Below, piece after piece: positions 11,591 through 64,000 of a stretch of 64,000 nt of DNA. How positions within the stretch are numbered: the first letter of the stretch is position 1; the number at the start of each line of letters is the position of its first letter. The notes under the pieces are model-generated. The model was not told the DNA's origin. It saw only the letters and a list, made by a program, of their open reading frames with translations, and ran no database searches. This DNA is from Halocaridina rubra. Taxonomy: Eukaryota; Arthropoda; Malacostraca; Decapoda; Atyidae. The DNA lies in assembly GCA_037179515.1 (NCBI GenBank), contig JAXCGZ010001894.1, positions 97,501 through 161,500 on the forward strand, read 5' to 3'. The translations under genes were made by a program, and so were the position numbers.

Positions 11591-12371
11591 CAGTGTAGGT
11601 GCTTTTTAACTGGATATACCCTATAGCAAACAAAAAAATCCAAAAGCTAGTATCTGTATAAAAAGGCCCTAAACATAAAGAACCATCCTCTTTCTTGCCT
11701 TTATGATGGTCAAGACTGAAATATAAGTAAGCGTAGAAGACAAATGGTTTTATTTTTTATGCTATTGATAAAGTGCTAGATAACTCCCCTGTGAAAATAA
11801 ATGCCATCCTCCTTGCTGTAGTGAAGTCCGTCCCTTTCTAGCCTTTAGAGAATTATTGTAGATTGTATGTGTATGTGCTAATGACTATTCATTGTCATTT
11901 ATAGATCATATATGTGAAAAAGTGGATAGTTTTACTTGTCCGTCCCATATATTGTGAAAAAAACTTAAAGTGATAGTGAAAAATTCTGTTATCGTTAGTA
12001 TAAAGTTAATATAGCTCTCAACAGACTGTGAGAGACTAGAGTAAATATATTTATTACTTGACATTGAATATGTCAGGCAACTTTGTTGCATCTGTTATTT
12101 GAATATAGCTTTTTATGAAGTGCTTTCCACAATAATTCAGAGACTAGTTTGCCATACTAACTGAGTGCTTCACAGTTCTCCATGTGGTTCTTCTTTTAAC
12201 GTAATGCTACCCGTCCTATCCAGTCTTTAGCCAAAGAAGCCCATTTGGATATTTTGAAATGGAATGTAATAATGATTTAATCTGTAGTTCAGAGAATCTT
12301 GATGTGAATTAAAATCGCTTCAGCTTCGCTAGTTTTTTTTTTTTTTTTTCTCTGGCGTTCCATAAGGTCAG
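11591..12371. other. Presumed intron or 5' flank before the first recognised exon
   Basis: No feature recognised until the long T run at 12332-12349, which looks like the polypyrimidine tract of the acceptor used by the next exon. Earlier exons or the promoter of the carboxypeptidase gene could lie here or left of the window; I could not place them. Confidence 0.4.
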
Positions 12372-63928
<51,557 letters not shown>

Positions 63929-64000
63929 GTTAGTTATAGAGTTAGAGAGAGGAAAAATTGTTTTACTACTGCCTGTAGATATGTGCTCCATATATAATTT

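Overview
The window is a piece of an arthropod genome, most likely a decapod crustacean. The reasons are long introns with GT-AG boundaries, very dense simple repeats (twelve long (TA)n arrays plus (CT)n, (GA)n and (TTA)n), several clades of non-LTR retrotransposons and many short tRNA-related SINEs. The host assignment is inference; no species marker was seen. There are no bacterial operons, CRISPR arrays or rRNA genes.

The main gene lies on the + strand from about 12.37 kb to beyond the right edge. Twenty exons, each with consistent splice phase, encode an AGTPBP1/CCP1 (Nna1)-type cytosolic carboxypeptidase, an M14D metallopeptidase that shortens polyglutamate chains on tubulin. Exons 1-9 encode an ARM/HEAT-like N-terminal region, exon 10 an acidic linker, exons 12-16 the beta-sandwich N-domain, and exons 17-20 the zinc peptidase core (HPGE, DLNR, FHGHS, TME). 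The true 5' start and the C-terminal exons are not resolved here.

A second gene is nested antisense in the 21.7-kb intron 17. Five exons between 46881 and 42565 encode a 333-residue secreted C-type-lectin-like protein: signal peptide, one CTLD, then a long acidic Ser/Thr-rich tail with no recognised domain. All four introns have correct splice sites and phases.

Most of the rest is mobile DNA. Region 1-12.3 kb, left of the first recognised exon, holds LINE remnants, a decayed Jockey/CR1-superfamily LINE (2989-6368), short elements that share both ends with that LINE, and minisatellites. Intron 16 holds a nearly full-length RTE-like LINE sitting between two (TA)n blocks and a 5'-truncated RTE-like LINE with an intact 600+ residue RT frame and a perfect 15-bp target-site duplication. 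Intron 17 holds a CR1-like LINE, a 347-bp second copy of part of it, a Daphne/CR1-like LINE with ORF1, and the most unusual structure in the window: a roughly 1.9-kb inverted repeat (53391-55336) made of two opposed tandem arrays of a 275-285 bp unit. Each unit carries a tRNA-like A/B-box sequence, giving eight copies, and the whole block is bounded by (TA)n on both sides.
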